From Polymorphobacter fuscus (GTDB lineage: Bacteria; Pseudomonadota; Alphaproteobacteria; Sphingomonadales; Sphingomonadaceae), in contig NZ_JAATJI010000001.1 in assembly GCF_011927825.1 (NCBI RefSeq), positions 806,001 to 870,000 of the forward strand: a stretch of DNA of 64,000 bases, written 5' to 3'. Both the position numbers and the translations under genes were made by a program. Shown here in pieces: positions 45,731-55,485 of the stretch. Each line of letters opens with the position of its first letter. Position 1 is the stretch's first letter. The notes under the pieces were generated by a model. The model worked only from the letters and a program-made list of their open reading frames with translations. It did not search any database and was not told the origin of the DNA.

Positions 45731-46137
45731 GCACTAAACTCCACTAACAAACCCCGCAATACTTACCAATGCAATAACCATGCCAATTGACCCCGACATT
45801 CTATTTCAGTCAGTTAAGAATTCATAACACATCCATAATGTAAACCAGGTCTTACACTATTCCAGCCGTCTCATGTGCGTATCCGAAACGATCTAGTACA
45901 GACCGTCGTTATATTGGTTTCTAAATTGCTGAAGTTGGCCGCGGAGCCGTAATGAAATATGCGCTGTCGGGAAGTTTATTGCTCAGTCCACCGCAAAAAA
46001 TGGGAACCGATCGCATCTCGGGGCGTTTTGGCGGCCGGCTTAAGGACTCTCACAAGACGGATGGAATAGAGAGGTCTTGGACGTGCCCGGGGGGATAGCG
46101 CCATTCCGGCGCAGGGCCGTCCGGGAGCACTGAGCAC
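45731..46137. other. AT-rich shared upstream region of two divergent PEP-CTERM genes
   Basis: This 407-base gap is the longest gene-free stretch in the window and its first 240 bases are clearly AT-richer than the surroundings. It must hold both promoters. I looked for -24/-12 (sigma54) elements, which control some PEP-CTERM genes, and found none with correct GG-GC spacing. An imperfect inverted repeat AAGGACTCTC/GAGAGGTCTT lies at about 46042-46080. No ORF or RNA gene is convincing. Confidence 0.5.
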
Positions 46138-46932
46138 ATGGGTGGGATCAAGACGTTGACCGCGGCACTCGGGTGTGCGCTCGCGGTGACTGCAACACCG
46201 GCCGCAGCCGCGCTGCTGCCGCAGTCCTGGAATGGGTATCATTGGGCGCGAACCGGCCCGCTGCAGATTGCCATCGGCAGCAATATCAGTTCCACATGGG
46301 TGCCCTATCTGGCGACCGCAGCGAACGCCTGGTCCGCCGCCGACAACATCGACTTCCTGGTGACGACGGGCGCCAGCAACCCATCGACCTGCAACCCAAA
46401 ATTCGGCGGTGTCCAGATCTGCAGCGCCAATTACGGTGCCAATGGCTGGCTGGGCTATACCAACATCTGGCTGTCGGGCGGCTTCGTCGTCCAGGCGACG
46501 GTCAAGCTCAACGACTTCTATTTTGCGACGACAAGATACAACACCGCCGCCTGGCGCGACTATACGGTCTGCCAGGAACTCGGCCACACCCTCGGCCTCG
46601 ACCATACCAACGCTGTTCGCACCAATGCCAACACCGGCAGTTGCATGGATTATACCAATGATGCAGCCGGTACCGCCGGCGGCGCCAACGGCACATTGGC
46701 GAACACCCGTCCCAACGCCGTGGACTTTGCAGCGCTAAACGCGATCTATGCCAATCTCGATCGGACGCAGCTGCCTTCGACGCGCATTCGCCTCGGGATC
46801 GGCATGACGGTCGACGGCGGCGACATGCAGACCTTTGCCATGGTCCCGGAACCCGGCAGCTGGGCGATGCTGATCGCAGGCTTTGGCCTGGTCGGCGCCA
46901 TTCAGCGCCGGCAGCGTGCGGTGCTGGCCTAG
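46138..46932 (+). CDS. PEPxxWA-CTERM matrixin-like protein with variant zinc motif
   Basis: A 264-residue exported protein with signal peptide (1-25). It resembles metzincin/matrixin peptidases: the helix VCQELGHTLGLDH aligns with HExxHxxGxxH but has Gln146 for the first His, keeping Glu147, His150, Gly153 and His156. A Met-turn-like SCMDYTND follows at 168-174. The C-terminal tag is VPEPGSWAMLIAGFG (from 236) plus a basic end, so it is sorted like its divergent neighbour. The QExGH variant may be an active subgroup or a non-catalytic one; I cannot tell. GGGAG precedes the ATG. Confidence 0.85.
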   Translation: MGGIKTLTAALGCALAVTATPAAAALLPQSWNGYHWARTGPLQIAIGSNISSTWVPYLATAANAWSAADNIDFLVTTGASNPSTCNPKFGGVQICSANYGANGWLGYTNIWLSGGFVVQATVKLNDFYFATTRYNTAAWRDYTVCQELGHTLGLDHTNAVRTNANTGSCMDYTNDAAGTAGGANGTLANTRPNAVDFAALNAIYANLDRTQLPSTRIRLGIGMTVDGGDMQTFAMVPEPGSWAMLIAGFGLVGAIQRRQRAVLA

Positions 46933-46946
46933 CACACCTTCGTCCC

Positions 46947-46986
46947 CCGGGACGCGGCGGCCGTTGCGGCGGCTGCCGCGTCCCGG
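46947..46986 (+). terminator. Terminator-like hairpin after the matrixin-like gene
   Basis: A perfect 12-bp stem CCGGGACGCGGC/GCCGCGTCCCGG closes a 16-base GC loop 15 bases past the stop codon. There is no U-run, so its strength is uncertain, but it separates this gene from trmFO. Confidence 0.5.
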
Positions 46987-46998
46987 CATAGGGGGGCG

Positions 46999-48333
46999 AT
47001 GACCAGCCCCATCCACATCGTCGGCGGCGGCCTCGCCGGTTCGGAAGCGGCCTGGGCCTGCGCCCGCGCCGGCATTCCCGTCATTCTTCACGAAATGCGC
47101 GGCGTGCAGGGCACCGAAGCGCACCACACCGACAAGCTCGCCGAGCTCGTCTGTTCGAACAGTTTTCGGTCGGACGATCCCGACAACAACGCCGTCGGGC
47201 TGATCCATCAGGAAATGCGCGCGCTCGGCAGCCTCATCATGGCCGCCGCCGACGCTGCGCGGGTGCCCGCCGGGTCGGCGCTGGCCGTGGATCGGGATGA
47301 TTTCGCCGGGCGCGTCACCGCCGCCATCGATGCCGAACCCCTTATCACCGTCCGCCGGGAACTGGTCGCCGGGCTGCCGCCGGCCGACTGGCGCAATGTC
47401 ATCATCGCCACCGGCCCCCTGACCGCGACGCCGCTCGCCGAGGCCATTCGCGACCTGACCGGACAGGAAAGCCTCGCTTTTTTCGACGCCATCGCGCCGG
47501 TCATCCACCGCGATTCGATCGACATGGACATCGCCTGGGCCCAATCGCGCTGGGACCGGCCCAACGAGCATGGCGACACGCAGGATTATCTCAACTGCCC
47601 GCTCGACAAGGATCAGTATAATGCCTTTGTCGACGCGATGCTCGCCGCGGAAACCACCGATTTCAAGGACTGGGAAGCCAACACCCCCTATTTCGATGGC
47701 TGCATGCCGATCGAGGTGATGGTCGAACGCGGTCGCAACACGCCGCGCTTCGGACCGATGAAACCCGTCGGCCTGACCAACCCGCGTACCGGCAGGCGTG
47801 CCTGGGCCGTCGTCCAGTTGCGTCAGGACAATGCCCTCGGCACGCTGTGGAACATGGTCGGATTTCAGACCAAGATGCGCCATGCCGACCAGGTCCGGGT
47901 TTTCCGGATGATCCCGGGGCTCGAAAAGGCCGAATTTGCCCGCCTGGGTGGGCTGCACCGCAACACCTTCATCAAGTCGCCGGTGCTGCTCGACGACACG
48001 CTGCGCCTCAAGGCAGACCTGCGACTGCGCTTTGCCGGGCAGATCACCGGTTGCGAAGGCTATGTCGAATCGGCCGCGATCGGGCTGCTCGCCGCGCGCT
48101 TCGCCATCGCCGACGCCCGGGGCGACACCCCGGTGCCGCCCCCGGTCACGACGGCGCTGGGCGCACTCCTCGGCCACATCACCGGCGGCGCCGACGCCAA
48201 GCATTTCCAGCCGATGAACGTCAACTTCGGCCTGTTTCCGCCGCTGGTGCCGCCGCCGCTTTCGAAGGATCAGCGCAAGCCGGCGCTTGTCGCGCGCGCG
48301 CGCGCCGACCTCGCCGGCTGGATGGCGGCATAG
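46999..48333 (+). CDS. trmFO: Methylenetetrahydrofolate-tRNA-(uracil-5-)-methyltransferase
   Basis: TrmFO uses methylenetetrahydrofolate and FADH2 to make m5U54 in the tRNA T-loop. The 444-residue protein starts with the FAD motif [14 protein letters not shown] and has the family blocks [26 protein letters not shown] (seen as [16 protein letters not shown]), [34 protein letters not shown] and the C-terminal [21 protein letters not shown]. Length matches the family. The next gene starts two bases later, so they are cotranscribed. Confidence 0.96.
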   Translation: MTSPIHIVGGGLAGSEAAWACARAGIPVILHEMRGVQGTEAHHTDKLAELVCSNSFRSDDPDNNAVGLIHQEMRALGSLIMAAADAARVPAGSALAVDRDDFAGRVTAAIDAEPLITVRRELVAGLPPADWRNVIIATGPLTATPLAEAIRDLTGQESLAFFDAIAPVIHRDSIDMDIAWAQSRWDRPNEHGDTQDYLNCPLDKDQYNAFVDAMLAAETTDFKDWEANTPYFDGCMPIEVMVERGRNTPRFGPMKPVGLTNPRTGRRAWAVVQLRQDNALGTLWNMVGFQTKMRHADQVRVFRMIPGLEKAEFARLGGLHRNTFIKSPVLLDDTLRLKADLRLRFAGQITGCEGYVESAAIGLLAARFAIADARGDTPVPPPVTTALGALLGHITGGADAKHFQPMNVNFGLFPPLVPPPLSKDQRKPALVARARADLAGWMAA

Positions 48334-48335
48334 CC

Positions 48336-49364
48336 GTGGCCGGCGGCGGATCGGCCCTGCTGGCGCCGGCATTCGCGCGCATCAACCGGGCGCGGCGCTG
48401 GTTCGATTCCCCCGCCGGCGGGCGCTTCAAGATGATCGCCAGCTTCGTCATGTCGGCGATCATCCTGGGACTGCTCGCCCAGGCCATCTTCGATGTCGGC
48501 TGGCGCCAGCTCGTCGCCGTCACACCGACCCGGCCGCTCTACTGGCTGTTGTTCCTCGCCTTCTATTTCCTGCAACCGCTCGTCGATTGGGAGATCTTCC
48601 GCCACTGGTGGCGGCTCGGCTGGCGTACCCTCGCCATGTTCCTGAAACGCCGGGTGATGAACGAGGCGCTGTTCAGCTATGCCGGCGACGCGTTCATGAT
48701 GGCCTGGGCGGCGACGCGCTTCAAGATCGCCTTCACCCCCGACGATGCGGCGGCGCCCAAGCTCGGGCGCGGCGACGGCCCCGGCAGCCATGCCGCCGAA
48801 GCCCCGATCGCGGCGATCAAGGACGTCGCCATCATGTCCGGCCTTGCCGGCAATCTGTTTACCCTGCTGATGCTCATCCTCGCCGTCGTGCTGGGCGGCG
48901 AGACCATCCTCAACAGCGAGGTCGACCCGACAACGGTGCGCCGCATGATCATCGGCTTTGCCCTGCTCATCGCGCTCAGCCTGACCATCGTCTTCAACCG
49001 CAACCGGCTGCTGACGCTTACCGTCGCTGCCAACATGCGCAGCTTCTGGCTCCACCTGTTTCGCGTCTCGGCGATGCATTTCCTGCTGGTTGCCACCTGG
49101 TTCGTCGCCCTGCCGGCGATCGGCGTCGGCACCTGGCTGGTACTGGGTGCACTGCGCCTCGTCATCGGCCGTATGCCGGTGCCCAACAAGGAACTGCTGT
49201 TCGCCGCCCTCGCCGTCGACCTGACCGGTGATGCTTCGGTGCAGGTCGCGGCGTTGATGGCGGCGCAGGGCGTGCTCTACCTCGCCGCCCATGGACTGTC
49301 CTGGCTGCTGGCGATCGGCATTGAGGCAAGCGACCCTGCCCCTGACGCGGGTCAGAAGGAATAG
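48336..49364 (+). CDS. Hypothetical multi-spanning membrane protein
   Basis: A 342-residue membrane protein with about seven or eight TM helices, beginning near residues 33-55, after a basic cytoplasmic lead (INRARRWFDSPAGGRFK). The pattern vaguely recalls lysyl-phosphatidylglycerol flippase-type proteins, but I see no diagnostic motif and do not assign a function. I set the start at GTG 48336, two bases after the trmFO stop; an ATG at residue 32 would remove the lead. Its 3' end overlaps the DUF481 gene by 13 bases, tail to tail. Confidence 0.75.
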   Translation: MAGGGSALLAPAFARINRARRWFDSPAGGRFKMIASFVMSAIILGLLAQAIFDVGWRQLVAVTPTRPLYWLLFLAFYFLQPLVDWEIFRHWWRLGWRTLAMFLKRRVMNEALFSYAGDAFMMAWAATRFKIAFTPDDAAAPKLGRGDGPGSHAAEAPIAAIKDVAIMSGLAGNLFTLLMLILAVVLGGETILNSEVDPTTVRRMIIGFALLIALSLTIVFNRNRLLTLTVAANMRSFWLHLFRVSAMHFLLVATWFVALPAIGVGTWLVLGALRLVIGRMPVPNKELLFAALAVDLTGDASVQVAALMAAQGVLYLAAHGLSWLLAIGIEASDPAPDAGQKE

Positions 49365-50242
49365 ACCAGCGTCACCCGGCTCGTCGTGTCGACCCTTTCC
49401 AGCCCCGGGGGCGGATTGCTCTCGCTGTTGAGCTGGAACGACATCCGCGCCGACATGGCCCCCGTCACCTTCGCCGTCACCGCGGTCAGCGAAAAGACCG
49501 ACATGTTGCTGCTGTCGTCGTACACGGTTGCATTCTGGCTCAGCGTCAGCGTCTTGTTGATCAACCACTTGCCGTTCAGACCGCCACGGGCGGCGAACAC
49601 GTTGCTGTTGATGCCACTTGTGTAAAGCGTCTGGCGCAGCGCCGCGCCGCCTTCCAGAGCAAGGCTGATATTCGATCGGTTGATCAGCTTGTAGCCAAGC
49701 CCGAGCGACTGGGCGAAGCGTCGGCTGAACCCGGAAAACACGTCCCGTTCATAGGCAATCGTCTGCAGGGCATAGGCGTCGGGCGTGATGCTGTAATTGC
49801 CCTCATAGCCGGCAAAATAGCGTTCACGCGATTTCACCCCCTGGTCTTCCTGGTAATCGACCTGCCCGCGCAGCGAGTGCTTCCATTCGCGCGTCACCTT
49901 GGCGACGTTGACACCGATGGCGACCCCGCGATTGTCGGTGTTCCCCGACGCGGCGAAACCGCCGACTTCGCCGGATCCGCTCCAACCTTCGAGAACGCCC
50001 TGCGTTGCCAGTTTCAGTTCGTGCGAAGCCGCCTGGGCACGATTGTGCATCGCCACCCGTGCGTCGATCTCGGCCGTGGCACCGGGGTTGGTCTTGCGCG
50101 CGATCTCGGCGACGATCCTCAGCTGGTCGGGCTTGGCGGCGGCGGCATCGATCATCGCCGCCACGGCGGGTGGCAGGCTAGCCGCGGCCACAGGTGCCGC
50201 GCCAAGCACGGCCGAAATCAGAAATATGGGCATTTTCATCAT
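49352..50242 (-). CDS. DUF481 family outer-membrane beta-barrel protein
   Basis: A 296-residue exported protein with signal peptide (MMKMPIFLISAVLGAAPVAAAS). A helical N-terminal part (about 25-75) precedes a beta-barrel domain (about 80-296) typical of DUF481, with WSGSGEVGGFAASGNTDNRG and alternating aromatic strands such as YFAGYEGNYSITPDAYALQT. It ends in Phe (LVYSF), the usual outer-membrane barrel terminus. Salt-induced YdiY-like proteins belong here; the role is unclear. A GTG at 50248 with AAGG five bases upstream is an equally good start and would add two residues. Confidence 0.85.
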   Translation of the reverse strand: MMKMPIFLISAVLGAAPVAAASLPPAVAAMIDAAAAKPDQLRIVAEIARKTNPGATAEIDARVAMHNRAQAASHELKLATQGVLEGWSGSGEVGGFAASGNTDNRGVAIGVNVAKVTREWKHSLRGQVDYQEDQGVKSRERYFAGYEGNYSITPDAYALQTIAYERDVFSGFSRRFAQSLGLGYKLINRSNISLALEGGAALRQTLYTSGINSNVFAARGGLNGKWLINKTLTLSQNATVYDDSSNMSVFSLTAVTAKVTGAMSARMSFQLNSESNPPPGLERVDTTSRVTLVYSF

Positions 50243-50343
50243 GTTGCTCACGAAGGCCTTGTTGCATAGCGATTCGGGTGGAAACAAGGCTTTTGCGGCC
50301 ACTCGCAGTTGTCACCGGCGCGGTGCCGGCGCTATTCAGCGGC

Positions 50344-51267
50344 ATGACAATCGCCGATATCCAGCCGATTCGCCTCAGCCTTGTCGATACCGACCTTCCG
50401 GCCGCCGCTGCCGCCTTCGGTGATGCCTTCCGCCGCACCGGCTTCGCTGTCGTCGCCGACCATGGCATTCCGCAGTCGCTCATCGACCGCGCGCTGATCG
50501 CCACCCGTGCGCTGTTCGCGCTGCCGGCCGCGACCAAGGCACGTTACGTCATTCCGGGCGGCGGTGGCCAGCGCGGCATGACCGCCTTCGGCATCGAAGC
50601 TGCCAAGGGCGCAGCGCGCGCCGACCTGAAAGAATTCTGGCATGTCGGCCGCGACCTGCCGGCCGGCCACCGTTTCAGCGCGACCATGCCGCCCAATATC
50701 TGGCCCGACGAAGTCCCGGACTTTCATGCCGCCGTCGGCGCGCTCTATGCCGCGCTCGATGCCGCCGGCCGCCGCATGCTGCGGGCCATCGCCGTCCATC
50801 TGCAGCGCGCCCCGGACTTCTTCGACGAGCCGGTGGCCGAGGGCAATTCGATCCTGCGCCTGCTCCATTATCCGCCGGTGCAGATCGCCGAGGCCGGGGC
50901 CATCCGTGCCGGCGCCCATGAGGACATCAACGTCATCACCCTGCTGCTGGGCGCCGAGGAAGCCGGGCTGCAGCTTCTGTCGCCCGATGGCACATGGCAC
51001 GACATCGCCGCGCCCCAAGGCAGCCTGGTGTGCAACATCGGCGACATGCTGCAGCGCCTCACCGGGGGCCGGTTGCCGTCGACGACGCACCGGGTCGTCA
51101 ACCCGGTGCCGGAACGTGCGGCCTTCCCGCGCTATTCGACGCCGTTCTTCCTGCATTTCCGGCCCGATTACCGGATCGAAACGATGCCCGGTGGCCCGTT
51201 GACCGCCCCGCCCATCACCGCCGATGCCTATCTTCACGAGCGGCTGCGCGAAATCAAACTTCTGTAA
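50344..51267 (+). CDS. 2-oxoglutarate/Fe(II)-dependent oxygenase (isopenicillin N synthase-like)
   Basis: A 307-residue non-haem iron oxygenase. The N-terminal DIOX_N block includes FRRTGFAVVADHGIP (30-43). The iron ligands are His192 and Asp194 in AHEDINVITLL and His249 in STTHRVVNP; the 2-oxoglutarate-binding Arg and Ser are Arg263 and Ser265 in FPRYSTPFFL. The substrate is unknown; such enzymes act on amino acids, alkaloids, hormones or ethylene precursors. ATG 50344 starts MTIADIQPIRLSL. It is divergent from the DUF481 gene and 43 bases ahead of the alkaline phosphatase. Confidence 0.92.
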   Translation: MTIADIQPIRLSLVDTDLPAAAAAFGDAFRRTGFAVVADHGIPQSLIDRALIATRALFALPAATKARYVIPGGGGQRGMTAFGIEAAKGAARADLKEFWHVGRDLPAGHRFSATMPPNIWPDEVPDFHAAVGALYAALDAAGRRMLRAIAVHLQRAPDFFDEPVAEGNSILRLLHYPPVQIAEAGAIRAGAHEDINVITLLLGAEEAGLQLLSPDGTWHDIAAPQGSLVCNIGDMLQRLTGGRLPSTTHRVVNPVPERAAFPRYSTPFFLHFRPDYRIETMPGGPLTAPPITADAYLHERLREIKLL

Positions 51268-51310
51268 CATTCATGCCGCATTGCGAGCGGCAACCAGGGA
51301 AAGTCGATTC

Positions 51311-52795
51311 ATGCGCGCTGTCACCCGTCTTCTGGCTGTCCTGCTGGCAACACCGGCAATGGCGGCCCCGACCCTCCAGACGCCGCAGGCCGACGCCTTC
51401 TGGGATGCCGGCCGCGCTGCGCTCAACCAGCGCATGACCGTGGTGAACCGCCCGAAACACGCCAAAAACGTCATCCTGATGATCGGCGACGGCATGGGCA
51501 TCAGCACCATCACCGCCGCGCGCATTTTCGACGGCCAGCACCCGGGGGACGGCCTGCCGCGCCGCAGCGGCGAAGAGAACAGCCTCGCCTTCGAACGCCT
51601 GCCCAATGTCGCACTGGTCAAGACCTATAACGCCAATGCCCAGGTGCCGGACAGCGCCGGCACGGCCAGCGCCATGAACACCGGCGTCAAGACCGATATC
51701 GGCGTCATCAATTTCTATGCGGGCCAAGGCCCAGACGCCTGCAAGACGCCCGACAAGCTGCCGCGAACCCTTGCCGAGATCGCCAAGGATCGCGGCATGG
51801 CGGTCGGCGTTGTCACGACGACGCGCATCACCCATGCGACGCCGGCCGCCGTCTATGGCCACGCCTACAGCCGCAACTGGGAAGGCGCTGACAAGGCCTT
51901 TCCCGCAGCCGCCCGCGCCGCCGGTTGCCCCGATCTCGCCACCCAGCTGGTGGACTTCCGCCCCGGCGGCGGCCTCGATATCGTTCTCGGCGGTGGGCTT
52001 GAACGGTTCCGGCCGGTCGCTGCCGGCGGCTTGCGTGACGATGGCGCCGATCTCGTCGCCAAATGGCAGGCGCGCTTCCCAAGGGGCCAGTTCGTCGGCA
52101 ACGCTGCCGACTTCCGCGCCATCACCGCGGCCCCCGGACCGGTGCTCGGGCTGTTCACCGCCGATCACCTCAGCTTCGAGGCCGATCGCGATCCGGCGAT
52201 CGAACCCAGCCTGACCGAGCTGGCGACCTTTGCCGTCAAGCGCCTGCAGGCGTCATCCCCCAAGGGCTATTATCTGATGGTCGAAGGTGGCCGGATCGAC
52301 CATGCCCATCACGGGACCAATCCCTATCGCGCGCTCACCGACGCCCAGCAGTTCAGCCGTGCCGTCGCCGCCGTGCTCAAATCGGTCGACCTCAACGACA
52401 CGCTGGTGCTGGTCACCGCCGACCACAGCCATACGTTGAACATGGCGGGCTACCCCGAACGCGGCAACGATATCCTTGGCTATATCAAGAACGCCAAGGG
52501 CGGCGAAGGCGGGCCCCTGGTCAGCAAGGAAGGCTATGCGCTGGACGATCGTGGCCGGCCGATGACCACCCTCACCTATGCCAATGGCCCGTTCCTCAGC
52601 CCCGGGCTGTCGCGCCTGCTGCCGCCCACCGACAAGAATTATCTCACCGACAAGGTCTACGGCACCCAGAGCGAGTCGCATGGCGGCGAGGATGTCGCGC
52701 TGTTCGCCGATGGTCCGCGCGGGAATCTCGTCGGCGGCGTCCTCGAACAGAATGTCATCTTCCACATCATCGCCCAAGCGCTGGGCTGGAATTAG
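51311..52795 (+). CDS. Periplasmic alkaline phosphatase (PhoA superfamily)
   Basis: A 494-residue exported phosphomonoesterase with signal peptide (1-19, ending AMA). The zinc/magnesium site begins at Asp60 in LMIGDGMGIST; the nucleophile is Ser115 in VPDSAGTASAMNTGVKT; further ligands are in EGGRIDHAHH, VTADHSH and ESHGGEDVALF. Length and motif order match the PhoA type rather than PhoX or PhoD. Start ATG 51311 follows AGGGAAAG. No pho-box was established by eye. It follows the 2OG oxygenase on the same strand. Confidence 0.95.
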   Translation: MRAVTRLLAVLLATPAMAAPTLQTPQADAFWDAGRAALNQRMTVVNRPKHAKNVILMIGDGMGISTITAARIFDGQHPGDGLPRRSGEENSLAFERLPNVALVKTYNANAQVPDSAGTASAMNTGVKTDIGVINFYAGQGPDACKTPDKLPRTLAEIAKDRGMAVGVVTTTRITHATPAAVYGHAYSRNWEGADKAFPAAARAAGCPDLATQLVDFRPGGGLDIVLGGGLERFRPVAAGGLRDDGADLVAKWQARFPRGQFVGNAADFRAITAAPGPVLGLFTADHLSFEADRDPAIEPSLTELATFAVKRLQASSPKGYYLMVEGGRIDHAHHGTNPYRALTDAQQFSRAVAAVLKSVDLNDTLVLVTADHSHTLNMAGYPERGNDILGYIKNAKGGEGGPLVSKEGYALDDRGRPMTTLTYANGPFLSPGLSRLLPPTDKNYLTDKVYGTQSESHGGEDVALFADGPRGNLVGGVLEQNVIFHIIAQALGWN

Positions 52796-52806
52796 ACCGG
52801 CAGCGC

Positions 52807-53007
52807 TTATTGGCTGACCTGCACCGCCGGCCGTGCAGCGCCCGACCGATCAGCGCCCGACCCGACTTCGGCCCCGACCCCGGCCCCCGCACCGGCAATG
52901 CCGAACGCCGCCGCAGCACCGATCGCCAGGCCGACCAGAAGGCCCAATATCCCCAGCAGTCGAGTCACGCCGACACGTCCCGCGGGACGTGCATCCTTGT
53001 TTTCCAC
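52807..53007 (-). CDS. Small hypothetical single-TM protein
   Basis: A 66-residue reading frame with a GTG start preceded by AGGA at suitable distance. It has a basic N-terminus (ENKDARPAGRVGVTR), one Ala/Gly/Leu-rich TM helix (about 16-38) and a low-complexity Gly/Ala tail. It is convergent with the alkaline phosphatase, 11 bases away. No homologue is recognised; the coherent SD and TM pattern make it plausible, but low-complexity composition in a high-GC genome keeps confidence moderate. Confidence 0.5.
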   Translation of the reverse strand: MENKDARPAGRVGVTRLLGILGLLVGLAIGAAAAFGIAGAGAGVGAEVGSGADRSGAARPAVQVSQ

Positions 53008-53102
53008 TGATTATCCTGACGCGACAGCATGTATGATCTGCCCAATTTCATGCAAATCTCGTGCCACGCCCGGGTCGCACGCCAAGTCGCTGAATTTGCT
53101 AC

Positions 53103-53888
53103 CTACAGCTCTGACCGGTCATCAATGATTGTAAACCTGTCCGACACCTGGCCGTAGCGTGCCGAAATGAAGGTCAGGCCATCGGCCGGGGCGTTGAGCC
53201 CCAATGCGCGGCGATCGCAGGCCGCCAGCGCCGATGCCAGCGTTGCCGCCGACCAGCGCCCCTGCCCGACCAGCTTGAGACAGCCGACCATCGAACGCAC
53301 CTGGTGGTGCAGAAACGAGCGTGCCTCGGCGACCACCGATATCAGCTCGCCATCCCGCGCCACGTCGAGGCGGTCGAGCGTCTTGATGGGTGACGCCGAC
53401 TGGCACGCGGTCGACCGGAACGTGGTGAAATCATGCCGTCCGACGAGCAGTTGCGCCGCCGCAGCCATGGCGTCGGCATCCAGCAGCGCCGGCACCTGCC
53501 ATGCCAGACCGCGCTGAACCGTCAACGGCGCGCGCCGGTTGATGATGGTGTAGCGATAGGCCCGCCCGGTGCAGTCGAACCGGGCATGAAAGCCCGGAGC
53601 CTCCACGCAATCGAGCACCGCGATCGGCTGCGGCCGCAGGCGCCCGTTGATCGCTTCCACCAGCCGGAACGGCGTGAACGGTCGCGCCAGGTCGAAATGG
53701 GCCACCATCGCCGCGGCATGGACCCCGGCATCGGTGCGTCCGGCACCATGAACCTGCACCGTTTCACCGCTGATGGCATGGATCGCCGCCTCGATGGCAC
53801 CCTGGACCGATGGCGCATTGTCCTGCCGCTGCCAGCCGGCATAGGGCCGGCCATCGAACTCGACAGTGATCCGAAACCGCGTCGTCAC
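53103..53888 (-). CDS. truA: tRNA pseudouridine(38-40) synthase
   Basis: TruA isomerises uridines 38-40 in the anticodon arm. The 261-residue protein has the catalytic Asp53 in [18 protein letters not shown], the N-terminal [20 protein letters not shown], and the C-terminal [16 protein letters not shown] 53888 overlaps the fmt stop by four bases (GTGA), fixing the start. The fmt-truA pair is common in alphaproteobacteria. Confidence 0.95.
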   Translation of the reverse strand: MTTRFRITVEFDGRPYAGWQRQDNAPSVQGAIEAAIHAISGETVQVHGAGRTDAGVHAAAMVAHFDLARPFTPFRLVEAINGRLRPQPIAVLDCVEAPGFHARFDCTGRAYRYTIINRRAPLTVQRGLAWQVPALLDADAMAAAAQLLVGRHDFTTFRSTACQSASPIKTLDRLDVARDGELISVVAEARSFLHHQVRSMVGCLKLVGQGRWSAATLASALAACDRRALGLNAPADGLTFISARYGQVSDRFTIIDDRSEL

Positions 53889-54790
53889 GCCGGATCGACG
53901 GCGGTTCCCGGCGGCAGCGGCCAGCCATTGAGCAGGTCGGCCGTCGGCATTGCCGGCTTGCCGGCGCGCTGCACCAGCGTCGGCCGCAACCCGCCCGCCG
54001 CGGTGCCGATGGTCAGCTGGCCATCGGCAATCACGCCCGGGGTGAAATGCCCCGTCACGACCGACGCTGCCAGAATCTTCAGCCGTTCGCCGCCGATCAG
54101 CGTCCATGCGCCAGGTGCCGGATTGAAAGCCCGCACTGCCCGCGCCACCGCCTCGGCAGTCTGCCCGAAGTCGAGCCGCGCTTCGGCCTTGCCGATCTTG
54201 GGCGCCAGCGTCACGCCTTCGTCGGGCTGCGGCACGCGCGGACAGGTTCCGGCCAGCGCCTCGACGACCAGCCGCGCACCCATTGCGGCGAGTTCCGCCG
54301 TCAGCGCGCCCGCCGTCTTGTCACCCACCGGCGTCGCATCGGACAGGATCATCGGCCCGGTATCGAGCCCGGCTGCCATCGCCATGATGGTAACACCGGT
54401 TTCCGTATCGCCAGCGAGGATGGCACGCTGGATCGGTGCCGCGCCGCGCCAGCGCGGCAACAGCGAGGCATGGATGTTGATGCAGCCAAGCACCGGCGCG
54501 TCGAGCACCGCCTGTGGCAACAGCAAACCATAGGCCGCGACCACCGCCACCTCGGCATTCCATGCGGCGAACTGTGCCTGGGCATCGGCCGTCTTCAACG
54601 TCGCGGGCGTTTCGACCGGCAGCCCCAGGGCTTCGGCACGCACATGAACGGCAGACTTGGCAAGGGCCTTGCCGCGCCCCGCCGGTTGCGGCGCGCGGGT
54701 GTAGACCGCAACGACATCATGCCCCGCCGCAATCAGCGCCTCGAGTGCCGGCACCGCAAAGGGCGGCGTGCCCATGAAGATCGTTCGCAT
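53885..54790 (-). CDS. fmt: Methionyl-tRNA formyltransferase
   Basis: Formylates Met-tRNAfMet using 10-formyltetrahydrofolate. In the 301-residue protein the N-terminal [20 protein letters not shown], the catalytic Asn-His in [19 protein letters not shown], and Asp in [11 protein letters not shown] are intact, followed by the C-terminal tRNA-binding OB domain with [14 protein letters not shown]. No peptide deformylase (def) gene is adjacent in this window. The truA gene overlaps its stop. Confidence 0.96.
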   Translation of the reverse strand: MRTIFMGTPPFAVPALEALIAAGHDVVAVYTRAPQPAGRGKALAKSAVHVRAEALGLPVETPATLKTADAQAQFAAWNAEVAVVAAYGLLLPQAVLDAPVLGCINIHASLLPRWRGAAPIQRAILAGDTETGVTIMAMAAGLDTGPMILSDATPVGDKTAGALTAELAAMGARLVVEALAGTCPRVPQPDEGVTLAPKIGKAEARLDFGQTAEAVARAVRAFNPAPGAWTLIGGERLKILAASVVTGHFTPGVIADGQLTIGTAAGGLRPTLVQRAGKPAMPTADLLNGWPLPPGTAVDPA

Positions 54791-54847
54791 TGCCGCAGGC
54801 TATCGCTTATTCGGGGCCGCCACGCCAGTGTCGCCCCCGCTGCCGCC

Positions 54848-55402
54848 TCAGTTGGTGACCGCCACCACGGTAACGGCGCGGCGATTGCGTGCGAACGCGG
54901 ATTCGTCACTGCCTTCGGCGACCGGGCGTTCCTTGCCATAGCTGATCGTGGTCATCCGGCTGGTCGCAACACCCTGCGCCGCCAGGAAGTTCTTCGCTGC
55001 CGTGGCGCGGCGATCGCCGAGCGCGAGGTTATACTCGCGGGTGCCGCGTTCATCGGTATGTCCTTCGACCGTCACCTTGACCGTCGGGTAGCGCGCCAGC
55101 CATTCGGCCTGCTTGCCCAGAATGGTCTTGGCTTCGTCGTCGATATCATAGCTGTCATAGGGAAACAGCACCGTGTCGCTGCCCGACTGGGCAACGAAAT
55201 CAGCCGAGGAGCCGGGGATGTTGGTCGACCCGACACCGGTGGTCGGCGCGCCGGCATTGGGATCGCGCGGGGTGGTGTCGGTCGCAGGGGCCGTGACGGC
55301 GCTCGGCGGTGCCGGCGGCAGATCCTTCTTCTTGGTGGCGCAAGCCGATACACCCAGCGCCAGCACGGTGATGACGGGCAGAACAATCAGACGCTGCGAC
55401 AT
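54848..55402 (-). CDS. pal: Peptidoglycan-associated lipoprotein Pal
   Basis: Outer-membrane lipoprotein of the Tol-Pal complex that holds the envelope during division. The 184-residue protein has lipobox LGVSAC with lipidated Cys21, a Pro/Thr-rich linker, and an OmpA-like domain (about 70-184) with EGHTDERGTREYNLALGDRRA, which binds peptidoglycan. The tolB gene lies upstream on the same strand (83 bases); tolQ, tolR and tolA are not in this window between tolB and the SNase-like gene. Confidence 0.96.
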   Translation of the reverse strand: MSQRLIVLPVITVLALGVSACATKKKDLPPAPPSAVTAPATDTTPRDPNAGAPTTGVGSTNIPGSSADFVAQSGSDTVLFPYDSYDIDDEAKTILGKQAEWLARYPTVKVTVEGHTDERGTREYNLALGDRRATAAKNFLAAQGVATSRMTTISYGKERPVAEGSDESAFARNRRAVTVVAVTN

Positions 55403-55485
55403 CGCAAAACCTTCCTCGATGAGTTCAGAAAAACCTTAGCACAGCAACGCCGGACGCTGCGACCCCGTTCCAATTGCAACGCAAT

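Noticed and set aside
45731..46137. Sigma54 (-24/-12) promoter for the PEP-CTERM genes
   Set aside because: The best candidate (TTGGTAAGTATTGC on the minus strand) has GG-GC spacing of 8 rather than 10 bases.
48336..49364. Lysyl-phosphatidylglycerol synthase/flippase assignment
   Set aside because: Only a vague membrane-pattern likeness; no motif supports it.
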